The notes under the pieces: generated by a model
Told to the model about the DNA's origin: nothing
What the model saw: the letters and a program-made list of their open reading frames with translations, nothing else
The model's database searches: none
Shown: in pieces, positions 12,693 to 13,237 of the stretch
How positions within the stretch are numbered: position 1 is the stretch's first letter
Layout of the letters: every line of letters starts with the position of its first letter
DNA from: JBBQSN01 sp038213835
Lineage (GTDB): Bacteria > Actinomycetota > Actinomycetes > Actinomycetales > CAWJMD01
Direction of reading: 5' to 3'
Length of the DNA stretch: 13,237 nt
NCBI GenBank assembly: GCA_038213835.1
Contig: JBBQSN010000099.1
Location: 1 to 13,237 of the forward strand
Program-made: the position numbers and the translations under genes

Positions 12693-12840
12693 CGCAAGCC
12701 GTCGGAGACCTGATTGTGGCCTGCGGCAACATCGCCACCGGCGTCCGCTCCATCTACTCATGGAGGGACGAAGTGCAGGACGCTCAGAAGCGCTGATGAT
12801 CATGCACACTCGCGCCAGCCTGGTCCAACACGTCGGGGTG
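12689..12840 (+). pseudogene. cutA: cutA fragment, truncated at both ends and frameshifted
   Basis: From 12689 one frame reads QAVGDLIVACGNIATGV then RSIYSWRDEVQDA and stops at TGA 12794-12796. Shifting by one at 12787 continues as EALMIMHTRASLVQHVG to about 12837. Joined, this is the middle of CutA1, the small trimeric divalent-cation tolerance protein (family pattern LAAC-NI--GV-SIY-W-GEVQ----LL-IKTR). A single lost G in CAGGAAGCG would explain the shift. The N-terminal ~30 residues are replaced by the IS21-type repeats, and the C-terminal HPY-VP region is absent because a convergent DUF418 gene ends at 12842. Not functional. Confidence 0.7.
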
Positions 12841-12841
12841 C

Positions 12842-13237
12842 TCATTGGTTCTCGGCCTTCGCGGTCCTGGAAGTGGTGGGGGTGGTGTGGGCGCGGTACT
12901 CGACCGCGACCGGGACGGGTGCAGCGGGGCGGGGGCCGTAGGTCAACCTGCGCAGCAGGACCTCGAAGGGCCCACGACGACCGGAGACGGCCAGCGACCA
13001 CGCGACGGCCACGGTGAACAGCCACACCGCGAAGGCGATGCCGTAGGCGCTCGCCGTGCCCATCCCCTCACCGAGACCGAGTCCCCACGGCGACAACAGC
13101 GGAGCCAGGATCATCGACTGCAGCAGGTAGCAGGTGAGCGACCGTTCGCCCACGGCCGCCAGGACCGCCGGAGCGCCGCGACGGGGAGCGCGGCGCTCGT
13201 GCAGCCGGGCCGCCCAGAGCGCGAACAGGCAGACGTA
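12842..13237 (-). CDS. DUF418-family membrane protein, C-terminal part (5' end outside window)
   Basis: 131 residues are visible and the frame is open through the right edge, so the GTG at 13153 is internal and not the start. PAVLAAVGERSLTCYLLQS is the conserved start of the DUF418 domain, followed by a hydrophobic helix (MILAPLLSPWGLGL), a second one (SAYGIAFAVWLFTVAVAWSL), and RRGPFEVLLRRLTYGP, the family's typical closing motif. A polar tail of about 30 residues follows. DUF418 proteins are multi-pass inner-membrane proteins of unclear function, some probably transporters or acyltransferase-like. Convergent with the cutA remnant. Confidence 0.88.
   Translation of the reverse strand, partial: YVCLFALWAARLHERRAPRRGAPAVLAAVGERSLTCYLLQSMILAPLLSPWGLGLGEGMGTASAYGIAFAVWLFTVAVAWSLAVSGRRGPFEVLLRRLTYGPRPAAPVPVAVEYRAHTTPTTSRTAKAENQ

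Noticed and set aside
13153..13153. GTG at 13153 as the start of a 103-residue protein.
   Set aside because: The frame is open to the window edge and the residues before it (PAVLAAV) belong to the conserved DUF418 motif, so the gene starts outside the window.

Overview
The DNA is very GC-rich, with GTG starts and GTGA/ATGA overlaps. It carries purF, purM, a DUF3073 gene, a valine/leucine-type dehydrogenase gene and bldC in the order known from Streptomyces and, in part, from mycobacteria. The host is therefore an actinomycete. A Nocardioidaceae-like genus is my guess, but the sequence does not prove it. The window is chromosomal.

Left part (1-6512) is a conserved housekeeping block. It starts with the last 44 codons of a LuxR/NarL-type regulator, followed with overlaps by a bacterial sterol-carrier-like protein and a small two-helix membrane protein. 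A minus-strand pair encodes a YgjV-like membrane protein with a GNAT-like domain and a small GNAT acetyltransferase. Then come purF and purM (steps 1 and 5 of purine synthesis), and after a GC-rich hairpin the convergent DUF3073 gene and vdh. bldC diverges from vdh and ends in an 11-bp perfect hairpin.

Middle part (6515-9872) is more lineage-specific. A PadR-family regulator diverges from a two-gene operon: a four-helix membrane protein overlapping an HMG-CoA lyase gene by 4 bp. The 39-bp gap between them holds a perfect ATATCTG-T-CAGATAT inverted repeat overlapping -10 elements of both directions, so an autoregulated switch is likely. A soluble regulator with an anti-sigma-type ATPase domain and a C-terminal PAS domain follows.

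Right part (10047-13237) is accessory. An EamA/DMT exporter gene diverges from a MocR-type (GntR-aminotransferase) regulator gene, with 28 bp between them. Directly behind the regulator lies a small graveyard: a frameshifted 3' tail of an IS21-family istB, five roughly 23-bp direct repeats typical of IS21 ends, and a truncated, frameshifted cutA fragment. The 3' part of a DUF418 membrane-protein gene runs off the right edge.

Several genes (the YgjV-like gene, purM, padR, the MocR gene) have a TANNNT -10 hexamer only 6-8 nt before the start codon and no Shine-Dalgarno sequence, so leaderless transcripts are likely. I see no tRNA, rRNA or CRISPR array. The best new material is the PadR operator controlling a membrane protein/HMG-CoA lyase operon, and the IS21/cutA wreckage, which simple gene calling would miss.
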